Shown here: in pieces, positions 8,345 through 16,147 of the stretch
Layout of the letters: each line of letters opens with the position of its first letter
How positions within the stretch are numbered: the first letter of the stretch is position 1
Origin: Paracoccaceae bacterium
GTDB lineage: Bacteria > Pseudomonadota > Alphaproteobacteria > Rhodobacterales > Rhodobacteraceae
Assembly: GCA_022448245.1 (NCBI GenBank)
Contig: JAKVCO010000009.1
Span: 75,413 to 124,502, forward strand
Length of the DNA stretch: 49,090 nucleotides
Direction: 5' to 3'
Notes under the pieces: generated by a model
The model's database searches: none
Seen by the model: the letters and a program-made list of their open reading frames with translations, nothing else
Told to the model about the DNA's origin: nothing
Made by a program: the position numbers and the translations under genes

Positions 8345-9892
8345 ATGACCAACTTTTCTCGTCGTGGCCTTCTGAAAACCGGCGCTGCTGCCGGTGTTCT
8401 GGCCGCAACAGGTGCCTCCGCAGACGGCCATGGCCCGAAGCGTGGCGGTACTGCCAAGATCGGTCTCGCAGGTGCAAACACCTCCGATAGCTGGGACGGC
8501 CGTACGCATTCTGACAGCTACATGATCGTCACCGCGCACGGCTGTGTCTTTGACTGCCTCACCGAGGTGGCTGCAGACGGTACGCTCGTGGGCGAACTCG
8601 CAGAGAGCTGGGAAGCATCTGCAGACGCAAAGACCTGGACGTTCAAGCTGCGTTCCGGCGTGACGTTCCACAACGGCAAAGCCTTCGGCGCAGACGACGT
8701 GATCGCGTCGCTCCAGCTGCACACGGCAGAAGGCGCGAAATCCGCAGCCAAGCCGATCGTGGCAGCCATCAACGAAATGAAGAAGGTCGACGACTTGACT
8801 GTTGAGTTCACGCTCGCGGCTGGTAACGCTGACTTCCCGTTCCTGATGTCCGACTATCACCTCCTGATGTACCCGGCGGGTATGGAAGACGAGGCGATTG
8901 CAAACGGCATCGGCACCGGCCTCTACAAGGTCGAAGTGTTCGAACCTGGCGTGCGCACGGTCGTGTCCCGCGTGGACAGCCACTACAAGGACGGTTCCGC
9001 CGGCTGGTTCGACTCGATCGAATTCACCGCGATCAACGACAGCTCCGCGCGTATGAACGCGCTGATGACTGGCCAGATCGACGCGGCAAACCGCGTGGAC
9101 TTCAAGACCGAGCCGCTCATGCGTGCGAACCCGAACATCACAGTCTTCGAGGTGACGGGTAACCAGCACTACACATTCCCGATGCTGACGAATGTCGCAC
9201 CGTTTGATCAGCTTGCCGTCCGCAAGGCGCTCAAGCACGCGATCAACCGTCAGGAAATGGTCGACAAGATTCTTCTCGGCCACGGTGCCGTGGGTAACGA
9301 CCACCCGATCGGCCCTGCAAACCAGTACTATGCCGCGGACCTTCCGCAGCTGGATTACGATCCCGACATGGCCAAGAAGATCCTGGCCGACGCTGGTTTG
9401 AGCGACGTGTCCGTGCAGCTTTCTGCATCTGACGCTGCCTTCTCCGGCGCCGTCGACGCAGCTCAGCTCTATCAGGCGTCCGCTGCAGCAGCTGGCATCA
9501 ACATCGAAGTCGTTCAGGAGCCCGCAGACGGCTACTGGTCCAACGTCTGGCTCAAGAAGCCATGGTGTGCCTGCTACTGGTCCGGTCGTGCGACCGAGGA
9601 CTGGATGTTCTCCACTGCATACGAATCCGGTGTTCCGTGGAACGACACTGCTTGGGAAAACGCACGCTTCCAGGAGCTGCTGCTTTCCGGCCGTGCGGAG
9701 CTCGACACCGCCAAGCGCGGCGAGATCTACGGCGAGATGCAGGGCATCATGTCCGCAGAAGGCGGCACGATCGTTCCGATGTACGCGAACTACGTGGACG
9801 CACACTCGTCCAAGCTCGCCAACTCCGGCACCATCGGCAACCTGTGGCAGATGGACAGCTCTCGCATCGCCGAGCGCTGGTGGATGGCCTAA
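8345..9892 (+). CDS. ABC transporter substrate-binding protein, SBP family 5, Tat-exported
   Basis: A 515-residue periplasmic solute receptor of the DppA/OppA fold. The N-terminus has the twin-arginine signal SRRGLLKTGAAAGVLAATGASA, with SRRGLL as the Tat box, so it is probably exported folded. Family landmarks include LAESWEASADAKTWTFKLRSGVTFHNGK and a C-terminal region describing ligand contacts. It lies 48 bases after the ATPase gene and ends the operon just before a bidirectional terminator. Dipeptides, oligopeptides, glycosides and opines are all possible ligands; the neighbouring sulfatase pseudogene hints at an organic sulfate or phosphonate theme, but this is speculative. Confidence 0.92.
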   Translation: MTNFSRRGLLKTGAAAGVLAATGASADGHGPKRGGTAKIGLAGANTSDSWDGRTHSDSYMIVTAHGCVFDCLTEVAADGTLVGELAESWEASADAKTWTFKLRSGVTFHNGKAFGADDVIASLQLHTAEGAKSAAKPIVAAINEMKKVDDLTVEFTLAAGNADFPFLMSDYHLLMYPAGMEDEAIANGIGTGLYKVEVFEPGVRTVVSRVDSHYKDGSAGWFDSIEFTAINDSSARMNALMTGQIDAANRVDFKTEPLMRANPNITVFEVTGNQHYTFPMLTNVAPFDQLAVRKALKHAINRQEMVDKILLGHGAVGNDHPIGPANQYYAADLPQLDYDPDMAKKILADAGLSDVSVQLSASDAAFSGAVDAAQLYQASAAAAGINIEVVQEPADGYWSNVWLKKPWCACYWSGRATEDWMFSTAYESGVPWNDTAWENARFQELLLSGRAELDTAKRGEIYGEMQGIMSAEGGTIVPMYANYVDAHSSKLANSGTIGNLWQMDSSRIAERWWMA

Positions 9893-9900
9893 GGCGCTCT

Positions 9901-9925
9901 TCGGCCGCGCTTGTTGCGCGGCCGA
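9901..9925 (+). repeat. Hairpin after the binding-protein gene
   Basis: TCGGCCGCGC (9901-9910) and GCGCGGCCGA (9916-9925) are perfect 10-bp inverted arms around a 5-base loop, 8 bases after the stop of the substrate-binding protein gene. There is no U-tract. A second stem with U-tracts follows at 9942, so this one may protect the 3' end of the abundant binding-protein mRNA. Confidence 0.6.
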
Positions 9926-9941
9926 GACATGCACAAAAAAG

Positions 9942-9968
9942 AACGCCCCGCTGGTTCAGCGGGGCGTT
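9942..9968. terminator. Bidirectional intrinsic terminator
   Basis: A perfect 12-bp stem (AACGCCCCGCTG at 9942-9953, partner 9957-9968) with a 3-base loop is followed on the + strand by TTTCTTT-like sequence and preceded by AAAAAAG, which becomes a U-tract on the minus strand. It serves the ABC operon (+) and the convergent marR gene (-). Confidence 0.85.
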
Positions 9969-9994
9969 TCTTTGTTCCGGTCTCGTGGACGCGC

Positions 9995-10480
9995 TTAATG
10001 CGCGCCTTCCAGCCTGTCCGACAGGCTGTGGTTCACGCGCTCGATGATGCCCCAAAGAACCTCAAGCTCTTCTTCGGTGGCATGCTGCGTGATGAGTTCT
10101 GCGCGGTCCTGAAAGGCTTCGCGCAGCTCACCGTAGCGGGCGTGGCCTTCTTCGGTCAGCATCAGAAGTTTCTTGAGCTTGTTGGACTTGTCGGCCTTCG
10201 ATGTCAGCAAGCCTTGCTTGGTCATCTCGGTCGCCAAGCGGCTTACCTGTGCGCGGTCGATGACCATCAGCCGGGCCAGATCGCTGACGGTGATCTCCTC
10301 AAAGATCGAGACGACGAGCATGATCCGGTAGGATGTCAGGTTCACACCGGTTCCCTTCAGCCGCAGTATCGCCTCGGCTTCGAGAAGCTTGGATAGCTTG
10401 GTAATCCGATAGGTCAGATGCCCGTTCAGCTGCGAAAGCTTCTGCATCTGATCGCGTAGTTGTTGAGTTGAGAAATTCAT
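9995..10480 (-). CDS. MarR family transcriptional regulator
   Basis: A 161-residue winged-helix regulator with the DNA-binding part at about residues 45-105 (TVSDLARLMVIDRAQVSRLATEMTKQGLL) and the wing SKADKSNKLKKLLMLTEEG. It converges with the ABC operon, sharing its terminator, and is divergent from the sulfatase pseudogene. The 108-base gap between their starts contains a 5-6-5 inverted repeat that could be its operator. It may once have controlled both the sulfatase and the transporter; that is inference. Confidence 0.87.
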   Translation of the reverse strand: MNFSTQQLRDQMQKLSQLNGHLTYRITKLSKLLEAEAILRLKGTGVNLTSYRIMLVVSIFEEITVSDLARLMVIDRAQVSRLATEMTKQGLLTSKADKSNKLKKLLMLTEEGHARYGELREAFQDRAELITQHATEEELEVLWGIIERVNHSLSDRLEGAH

Positions 10481-10556
10481 GGTTTTTTTCTTCGTTGTCT
10501 GCGCAACACAGTACTTGTGAAAGTCAATGTAGGGCGCGTTTTCACGCCTCTAGTTG

Positions 10557-10572
10557 AATAAGTAACATTATT
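10557..10572. promoter_or_regulatory. Candidate MarR operator
   Basis: AATAA-N6-TTATT is an AT-rich inverted repeat 16 bases before the sulfatase-remnant ATG, in the divergent marR/sulfatase gap. MarR-family operators are usually AT-rich palindromes of about this size. A smaller palindrome, ACTTGTGAAAGT, lies near 10513-10524. Neither is proven. Confidence 0.35.
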
Positions 10573-10588
10573 GGTGGGGAAAAGTTCC

Positions 10589-11995
10589 ATGGAAAATCGC
10601 GGGAACGTCCTTGTCATATGTTCTGACGAGGATCGGGCGCTTGCCATGGTCTGCGCGGGACACCCTTTTGTGCAGACGCCGAACCTCGATCGACTGGCCG
10701 CGCGCGGGGTCCGTTTCACCAATGCCTACACGCCGTCGCCCATCTGCGTTCCTGCGCGCGCTTCCATGGCGACAGGCCGCTATGCGCACGAAACAGGCTA
10801 TTGGGATAACGCCATGGTCTATGACGGCGCGTCTGGTCCTCGGGCCATGCCTTGGGTGATGCGGGCGTTGAATGTTTCTCCATCGGCAAGCTCCACTATC
10901 GCAAGGAGGCGGACGACACCGGATTTGCCCAATAGATCCGGCCCATGCACATCAAGGACGGGATCGGGATGGTGTGGGGGTCGGTGCGAAACCCGCTGCT
11001 GTCAGAGGCTCGCACCAATGACATGCTCGGCCCCATTGGGCCCGGGATGTCGCCCTACAACCGATATGACCGCGCTGTGGCGGAGGACACCGTCGCGTGG
11101 CTGCGCAATGCGCCTGAAGGGCCGTGGTGCCTGTTCTCCTCTTTCGTCGCTCCGAACTTTCCGCTGACCGTCCCGGAGGAATTCCTCGCGCTCTATGACG
11201 AGGTGCCCTTGCCAGAGCTTCACCCTGACCGTGGGTATGAGCGGCACCCATGGCTCGCGCGCCAATATGAGTAATTCTTGCACGACCAGCAGCTTGGAAC
11301 TGATGACGCCCGCCGCGCGGCGATCCAGACCTACTACGGCCTGATCAGTTTCCTCGACGATCATGTGGGCCAAATCCTCAATGCGCTGGAGGAGACAGGC
11401 GCGGTTGAAGACACACTGATTATCTACAGGTCAGACCATGGGGAGTGCCTGGGCAATCGTGGCGCGTGGGGAAAGTCCGTCGTCTATATAGAGGCCTCCC
11501 GCGTGCCCATGATCGTCGCTGGTCGCGGCCTGAAGCCCGGTGTGTCCACCACGCCCGTCAGCCTGATCAACCTTCCGGCCACGCTCTGCGCGCATTTCAA
11601 TGTGACGTGGGAAGGGGGGCGCCGACCTCGTGAGCACAGCGGCCGCGCCTGACGTTGAAAGCCGCATCGTCTTTTTGGAACACCATGCAGTCGGGGCACC
11701 GTCGGGGGCCTTCATGGTTGCCGGTGCCGCTTGGGCCTACCACCAATACGAAGGATACGCGCCTGAACTCTTTGATCTGACCCACGATCCCGGTCAGGTC
11801 GTGAACCTTGCGGGCCAGCCGCAGGTTGAAGAGGTGCAGGCCCACATGCATACGGCGCTCTTGAAGATTTGCGATCCCGCTGTTGTGGACGCTCAGGCCC
11901 GCGCGGATCAGGAGGCTCTCGTGGCCGCGTGGGGCGGGCGCGAGGCTGCAATGGGCGCGGGGCCTGCGGGGGCCAAGCCCGCACCTGAAGCCTGA
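10589..11995 (+). pseudogene. Sulfatase (alkaline-phosphatase superfamily) pseudogene
   Basis: The joined reading matches a sulfatase/phosphonate monoester hydrolase of about 465 residues. The N-terminal part has the metal-site DED segment and the active-site C-V-P-A-R motif, in which the cysteine is normally converted to formylglycine; the C-terminal part holds a YRSDHGE metal-site segment. Four lesions break it. A frameshift near 10855 moves the reading from the frame of 10589 to the next. TAG at 10933-10935 and TAA at 11272-11274 are in-frame stops. A +1 shift at a run of six G (11614-11619) returns to the first frame. Each segment stays recognisable between lesions, so decay is fairly recent. 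The end overlaps the convergent AraC gene by 88 bases. Confidence 0.88.
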
Positions 11996-12975
11996 GCGCG
12001 CACCGCGCGGGGTGTCATGCCCGTCCAGCCCTGAAACGCGCGGTAGAAACTGTTGGGGTCGCGAAATCCCAGCAGCAGGGCGATTTCTTCGATCCGAAGA
12101 TCCTGCTGCGACAGGTAGATATGCGCCAGCTCCTGACGCAGTTTCTCAAGCTCTGCCCCGAAGGAGGTGCCTTCGCCCTGTAGGCGCCGCTGAAGCGATC
12201 GTTTCGTCGTGTTGAGGCGTGCGGCCACTGCACCTGCGTCTGCACGCCCGCCGGGAAGCACAGATTTCAGCGCCGATCTCAGTTGTTCAGAGACGGTTGC
12301 CCCAAGATAAGCCCTTTCGACAGGTTGCCCTGTTACAGGATCGAGCGAGACCCAACGGGTGCCTTCAAACCCGATAAGCTGGCGCTGGGCATCCTCGGCC
12401 GACAGCTCGATCCGGGGCGGCCCGTCCTCGATGGAGCAGGCAACGAACTCAGTAAGCGATCGGCGTGCATTGCCTGCATCAGGCACAGCGATGCAGATGG
12501 GCCGCACGTAGCTTTCAGTGCCGAGCCGGATCAGCTCGATAATCTGTATGACGACGACCGCCGCCTGCTGCGGTGACACGGGTGCCTTCGCATCGCGGCT
12601 TTCGATGACGACGCGCAGAGTGTCGCCCTTTGTGACCCTCAGCTTCAGCGGCGAAGTCAGCGGCAGGAACAGAGAGAGCCGGCTCAGCCCAAGGCCCACA
12701 TCGTCGCAGGAACAAAACGCCATGGTTTGCGCGTTGTCGGGGCTGCGCACGTAGTCTTGGACATCTTCTACGCGCACGCCATCGGGCAGCAGGGCGTCAA
12801 CGGTCTCCCAAATGCGCAGGTATTGCTGAGCTGTGACGGAGAGGTACGCATCATCGTCGGTTGCGCGGGGCAGGCCTGCCGCGTCGCTGAGCTCCATGAG
12901 CGTCATTCCTAACCTTGGTGCCAGTCGCCTTAGCAATGGGCGTGGCCGATACCGGGCAACAGGTGTCGGTGGCAT
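11908..12975 (-). CDS. AraC family transcriptional regulator
   Basis: A 355-residue regulator with an N-terminal ligand-sensing domain (the Arabinose_bd-type architecture of OruR-like proteins) and a C-terminal double helix-turn-helix. The second HTH reads [28 protein letters not shown] near residues 290-322. I placed the start at 12975 (MPPTPVARY); an in-frame GTG at 13179 would add 68 residues that overlap the rimP leader and look non-protein-like. The alanine- and proline-rich tail after PRAVRA runs into the sulfatase pseudogene and may be a late extension. The effector is unknown. Confidence 0.85.
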   Translation of the reverse strand: MPPTPVARYRPRPLLRRLAPRLGMTLMELSDAAGLPRATDDDAYLSVTAQQYLRIWETVDALLPDGVRVEDVQDYVRSPDNAQTMAFCSCDDVGLGLSRLSLFLPLTSPLKLRVTKGDTLRVVIESRDAKAPVSPQQAAVVVIQIIELIRLGTESYVRPICIAVPDAGNARRSLTEFVACSIEDGPPRIELSAEDAQRQLIGFEGTRWVSLDPVTGQPVERAYLGATVSEQLRSALKSVLPGGRADAGAVAARLNTTKRSLQRRLQGEGTSFGAELEKLRQELAHIYLSQQDLRIEEIALLLGFRDPNSFYRAFQGWTGMTPRAVRAQASGAGLAPAGPAPIAASRPPHAATRAS

Positions 12976-13098
12976 GGGTGCTGCGTCCCTTGATCGGCGC
13001 GATATGTATGAAATGGGTCGAGGCCTGCGGCAGACAAGGTTCTGCGCTTGCCCCTTGCAGAATCCACATAACGAGCGTATCTGCCTTGCAACAGCGGC

Positions 13099-13121
13099 GC
13101 TTCGGCTTCCAAACCCGAAGC
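13099..13121 (+). other. Leader hairpin upstream of rimP
   Basis: GCTTCGG (13099-13105) and CCGAAGC (13115-13121) form a 7-bp stem with a 9-base loop, 16 bases before the terminator-like hairpin that precedes rimP. It may belong to the same leader RNA. Confidence 0.45.
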
Positions 13122-13136
13122 TCCACCGGATACACC

Positions 13137-13161
13137 AACGGGCCCGCTGGCCCGTTTTTTT
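13137..13161 (+). terminator. Intrinsic terminator or attenuator directly before rimP
   Basis: AACGGGCC (13137-13144), a CGCT loop and GGCCCGTT (13149-13156) are followed by seven T, a G and five more T. The rimP Shine-Dalgarno sequence (GGAGAG at 13168-13173) begins just after the T-tract. No + strand gene or tRNA lies upstream to be terminated, so the element probably ends a leader RNA of the rimP operon. In E. coli this operon is autoregulated by NusA, and a leader attenuator would fit that logic. Confidence 0.75.
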
Positions 13162-13178
13162 GTTTTTGGAGAGCCCCA

Positions 13179-13754
13179 ATGGCGGACATGATCGCCAAAG
13201 CAGCCATGGATCGACGCATTCGCGAGATCATCGAGCCCACCATCGAAGGCATGGGCTTTGAACTCGTGCGCATCAGGCTCCAGGGCGGCAACAACCCGAT
13301 CCTTCAGATCATGGCGCAAAAGCCTGACGGGACGATCGAGGTCGACGATTGCGCCGATATCTCGAACGCAGTGAGCGCAGTCATGGATGTCGAGGACCCG
13401 ATCCTTGATGCCTACACGCTCGAAGTGTCGAGCCCTGGCATCGACCGACCGCTCACGCGGCTCAAGGATTTTGATCTTTGGAAGGGCTACGTCGCCAAGA
13501 TCGAAACCGAGGAGCTTATCGATGGGCGCCGCCGGTTCAAAGGTGTGATCGAAGGTACAGAGAATGATGAAGTCCTCATCGAGATCGATGAGGGCACGAT
13601 CGGTTTGAAATTCGATTGGCTGGCAGATGCCAAGCTGATCCTGACAGATGATCTGATCCGCGATGTGCTCAAAGGGCGCAAAGATTCGGGTCAGGTGGAT
13701 GAAAAGCAATTTGATGCGGTCGAACGCATCGTTGAAGGAACGGAGGAGTCCTGA
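13179..13754 (+). CDS. rimP: Ribosome maturation factor RimP
   Basis: A 191-residue protein needed for maturation of the 30S subunit. Recognisable parts are the N-terminal alpha/beta domain ([21 protein letters not shown]), the conserved [15 protein letters not shown] and [12 protein letters not shown], and the C-terminal Sm-like barrel. The C-terminal acidic tail makes it longer than the E. coli protein, as is usual in alphaproteobacteria. The ATG has GGAGAG five bases upstream. Its stop shares one base with the nusA ATG. First gene of the rimP-nusA-ylxR-infB operon. Confidence 0.95.
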   Translation: MADMIAKAAMDRRIREIIEPTIEGMGFELVRIRLQGGNNPILQIMAQKPDGTIEVDDCADISNAVSAVMDVEDPILDAYTLEVSSPGIDRPLTRLKDFDLWKGYVAKIETEELIDGRRRFKGVIEGTENDEVLIEIDEGTIGLKFDWLADAKLILTDDLIRDVLKGRKDSGQVDEKQFDAVERIVEGTEES

Positions 13755-15523
13755 TGGCCATTACTTCGGCAAACCAGCTCGAGCTTTTGCAAACCGCAGA
13801 AGCAGTCGCGCGGGAGAAGATGATTGACCCCGGTCTCGTGGTGGAAGCGATGGAAGAGTCGCTCGCACGGGCCGCAAAGTCCCGCTACGGCGCCGAGATG
13901 GACATTCGCGTGAAGATCGATCGCAAGACGGGTCGTGCGACGTTCACCCGTGTCCGCACGGTGACCGCGCAGGAGGAAATCGAAAGCTTCCAGTCCGACA
14001 TGACGCCGGATCAGGCCGCTGACGTAATGCGCGCGCAAGGTAATGAGTTCTTCGCGATCTCTGGCACGAAGACGGTTTTCGACCCCGAAACCGAAGAGAG
14101 CGAGACGTTCAAGGTTCGCCAGATCTACCTGCGCCACCCGAACGAGATCGAAAAAGCGCTGATGGAAGACGTCGACCAGTCGTCCGAAGTTCAGCTGACC
14201 GACGAGCTCATCGACGAGGTACCGCCCGTTGACATGGGCCGTATCGCCGCGCAATCCGCCAAGCAGGTGATCCTGCAGAAGGTGCGCGAAGCCGAACGTG
14301 ATCGTCAGTACGAGGAGTTCAAGGACCGTGCCGGCACGATCATCAACGGCATCGTTAAGCGCGAAGAATACGGCAACGTCATCGTCGATGTGGGTCGTGG
14401 CGAAGCAACGCTGCGCCGCAACGAAAAGATCGGTCGAGAGGCATACCGCCCGAACGACCGCATCCGCTGCTACATCAAGGATGTGCGTCGCGAACAGCGG
14501 GGCCCACAGATCTTCCTGAGCCGCACGGCGCCTGAGTTCATGAAAGAGCTCTTCAAGATGGAAGTGCCTGAAATCTACGACGGCATCATTGAGATCAAGG
14601 CATGTGCCCGTGATCCGGGGTCCCGCGCGAAGATCGCCGTGATCTCCTACGATGGGTCCATCGATCCCGTGGGTGCTTGCGTTGGTATGCGTGGTTCGCG
14701 CGTGCAGGCCGTTGTGAACGAGCTGCAGGGCGAAAAGATCGACATCATTCCGTGGAATGAAGATCAGCCGACGTTCCTCGTGAACGCGCTGCAGCCGGCC
14801 GAGGTCACCAAGGTGGTTCTCGATGACGAAGCAGAGCGCATCGAGGTTGTGGTGCCCGAAGAGCAGCTGTCGCTCGCCATCGGCCGCCGTGGTCAGAATG
14901 TGCGTCTGGCCTCGCAGCTGACGAACCTCGACATCGACATCATGACGGAGGAGGAAGAATCCCGCCGCCGTCAGGCCGAGTTCGAAGAGCGTACGAAGCT
15001 GTTCATGGACACACTCGATCTGGACGAATTCTTCGCTCAGCTTCTCGTGTCCGAAGGCTTCACGAACCTTGAAGAGGTGGCCTACGTCGAGCTCGACGAA
15101 CTTCTCGTCATCGATGGTGTGGACGAAGGTACGGCTGAAGAACTTCAGGCCCGCGCCCGCGATTATATCGACGAGCAGAACAAAAAGGCCCTCGAAAACG
15201 CGGTTGCCATGGGTGTTGAGCAGCAGCTCATTGATTTTGAGGGCCTGAGCCCCCAAATGGTGGAAGCCCTTGCGCAAGACGATGTGAAGACGCTCGAAGA
15301 CTTCGCGACCTGCGCTGACTGGGAACTCGCTGGCGGCTGGACGACAGTCGATGGCGAGCGCGTCAAAGACGACGGCATTCTTGAGAAGTTCGATGTCTCC
15401 CTCGAAGAGGCACAGGATCTCGTGATGACGGCACGCGTGCTGCTCGGCTGGGTCGACCCGGAAGAGCTCGTGTCCTCTGAGGCTGCCGAAGAAGCAGAAG
15501 ACACCGAGGAGGCTGAAGCCTGA
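13754..15523 (+). CDS. nusA: Transcription termination/antitermination factor NusA
   Basis: NusA binds RNA polymerase and controls pausing, termination and antitermination. The order is an N-terminal polymerase-binding domain, S1 ([23 protein letters not shown]), KH1 and KH2 ([19 protein letters not shown], then [16 protein letters not shown]), and two C-terminal acidic repeats, the second with ADWELAGGW. At 589 residues it is long. The segment between the N-terminal domain and the conserved [12 protein letters not shown] (near residue 162) is about 45-50 residues longer than in E. coli by my reckoning, and includes an acidic [11 protein letters not shown] stretch. The C-terminus is acidic. 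Its stop codon overlaps the CTG start of the next gene. Confidence 0.95.
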   Translation: MAITSANQLELLQTAEAVAREKMIDPGLVVEAMEESLARAAKSRYGAEMDIRVKIDRKTGRATFTRVRTVTAQEEIESFQSDMTPDQAADVMRAQGNEFFAISGTKTVFDPETEESETFKVRQIYLRHPNEIEKALMEDVDQSSEVQLTDELIDEVPPVDMGRIAAQSAKQVILQKVREAERDRQYEEFKDRAGTIINGIVKREEYGNVIVDVGRGEATLRRNEKIGREAYRPNDRIRCYIKDVRREQRGPQIFLSRTAPEFMKELFKMEVPEIYDGIIEIKACARDPGSRAKIAVISYDGSIDPVGACVGMRGSRVQAVVNELQGEKIDIIPWNEDQPTFLVNALQPAEVTKVVLDDEAERIEVVVPEEQLSLAIGRRGQNVRLASQLTNLDIDIMTEEEESRRRQAEFEERTKLFMDTLDLDEFFAQLLVSEGFTNLEEVAYVELDELLVIDGVDEGTAEELQARARDYIDEQNKKALENAVAMGVEQQLIDFEGLSPQMVEALAQDDVKTLEDFATCADWELAGGWTTVDGERVKDDGILEKFDVSLEEAQDLVMTARVLLGWVDPEELVSSEAAEEAEDTEEAEA

Positions 15524-16140
15524 CCCGAGGCGGAGCAACCAAGACGCGCGAGGCACCTGAGCGTAAGTGCCTCGTGACAGGTCAGTCCGGCGACAAGGCC
15601 GGGCTCATCCGTTTCGTGACCGGGCCGGAGGGGCAAGTCGTGCCTGACTTGCTCGGTAAACTGCCGGGTCGGGGTTACTATGTGACGGCCGATCGTGCCA
15701 CATTGGAAGAAGCGGTGAAAAAGCGTATCTTCTCTGAGGGGGCGAAGACGCAGGTCACCGTCCCGGAGGGGTTCGTAACATCGCTCGAAGCAGGCATGGC
15801 ACGGCGCGTCGTCGATCTTATTGCCATGGCTCGCAAAGCGGGGCTCGCCATTGCAGGGTACGAGAAAGTTCGTTCTGCTTTGGCCAATCAGAACGTGAAA
15901 GTTCTCTTTCAGGCCTCTGACGGGTCTGAGAGAGGGAAGGGCAAGCTCTGGACCCCCGAAGGTGCTCGGTGGTTCGGAATTCTCACAGCTGATGAGCTGG
16001 GGATGGCCTTCGGACGCACCCGCGTGATACATGGCGCGATCTTAGCTGGCGGACTCACCCCACGTGTTGTAGAGGAAGCCGCGAAACTGAAGGGCCTGAG
16101 GATAACTGGGCCAGGCGCATCCGGCGCTGGAAAGGAATAA
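15520..16140 (+). CDS. YlxR (DUF448)/L7Ae-type RNA-binding protein with CTG start
   Basis: A protein of 206 residues joining an N-terminal YlxR domain (RKCLVTGQ, then LIRFV and the GRGYYV motif) to a C-terminal L7Ae/L30e-like RNA-binding domain ([15 protein letters not shown]). No ATG, GTG or TTG occurs in frame before the GTG at 15574, which lies inside the conserved KCLVTG motif; a TGA at 15514-15516 bounds the frame. The CTG at 15520-15522 has GAGGAGG at 15506-15512, seven bases away, and gives an N-terminus [11 protein letters not shown] like the MTRGG start I recall for roseobacter homologues. It overlaps the nusA stop as CTGA. It probably binds rRNA or other RNA, between nusA and infB. 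Confidence 0.88.
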   Translation: MTRGGATKTREAPERKCLVTGQSGDKAGLIRFVTGPEGQVVPDLLGKLPGRGYYVTADRATLEEAVKKRIFSEGAKTQVTVPEGFVTSLEAGMARRVVDLIAMARKAGLAIAGYEKVRSALANQNVKVLFQASDGSERGKGKLWTPEGARWFGILTADELGMAFGRTRVIHGAILAGGLTPRVVEEAAKLKGLRITGPGASGAGKE

Positions 16141-16147
16141 TTGCTTA

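Noticed and set aside
11614..11619. Six-G run in the sulfatase as a phase-variation switch
   Set aside because: Switching at this tract could not restore the gene, because two stops and another frameshift lie upstream.
13020..13140. Possible initiator tRNA upstream of rimP, as in E. coli
   Set aside because: No acceptor pairing, no GGTTCAA-type T-arm and no anticodon stem can be drawn; only two simple hairpins are present.
13691..15556. A minus-strand open frame of 621 codons across nusA
   Set aside because: It lies opposite nusA and has the residue bias of a mirror frame; nusA is intact and clearly coding. The same applies to the long frames opposite infB, secA and the ABC binding-protein gene.
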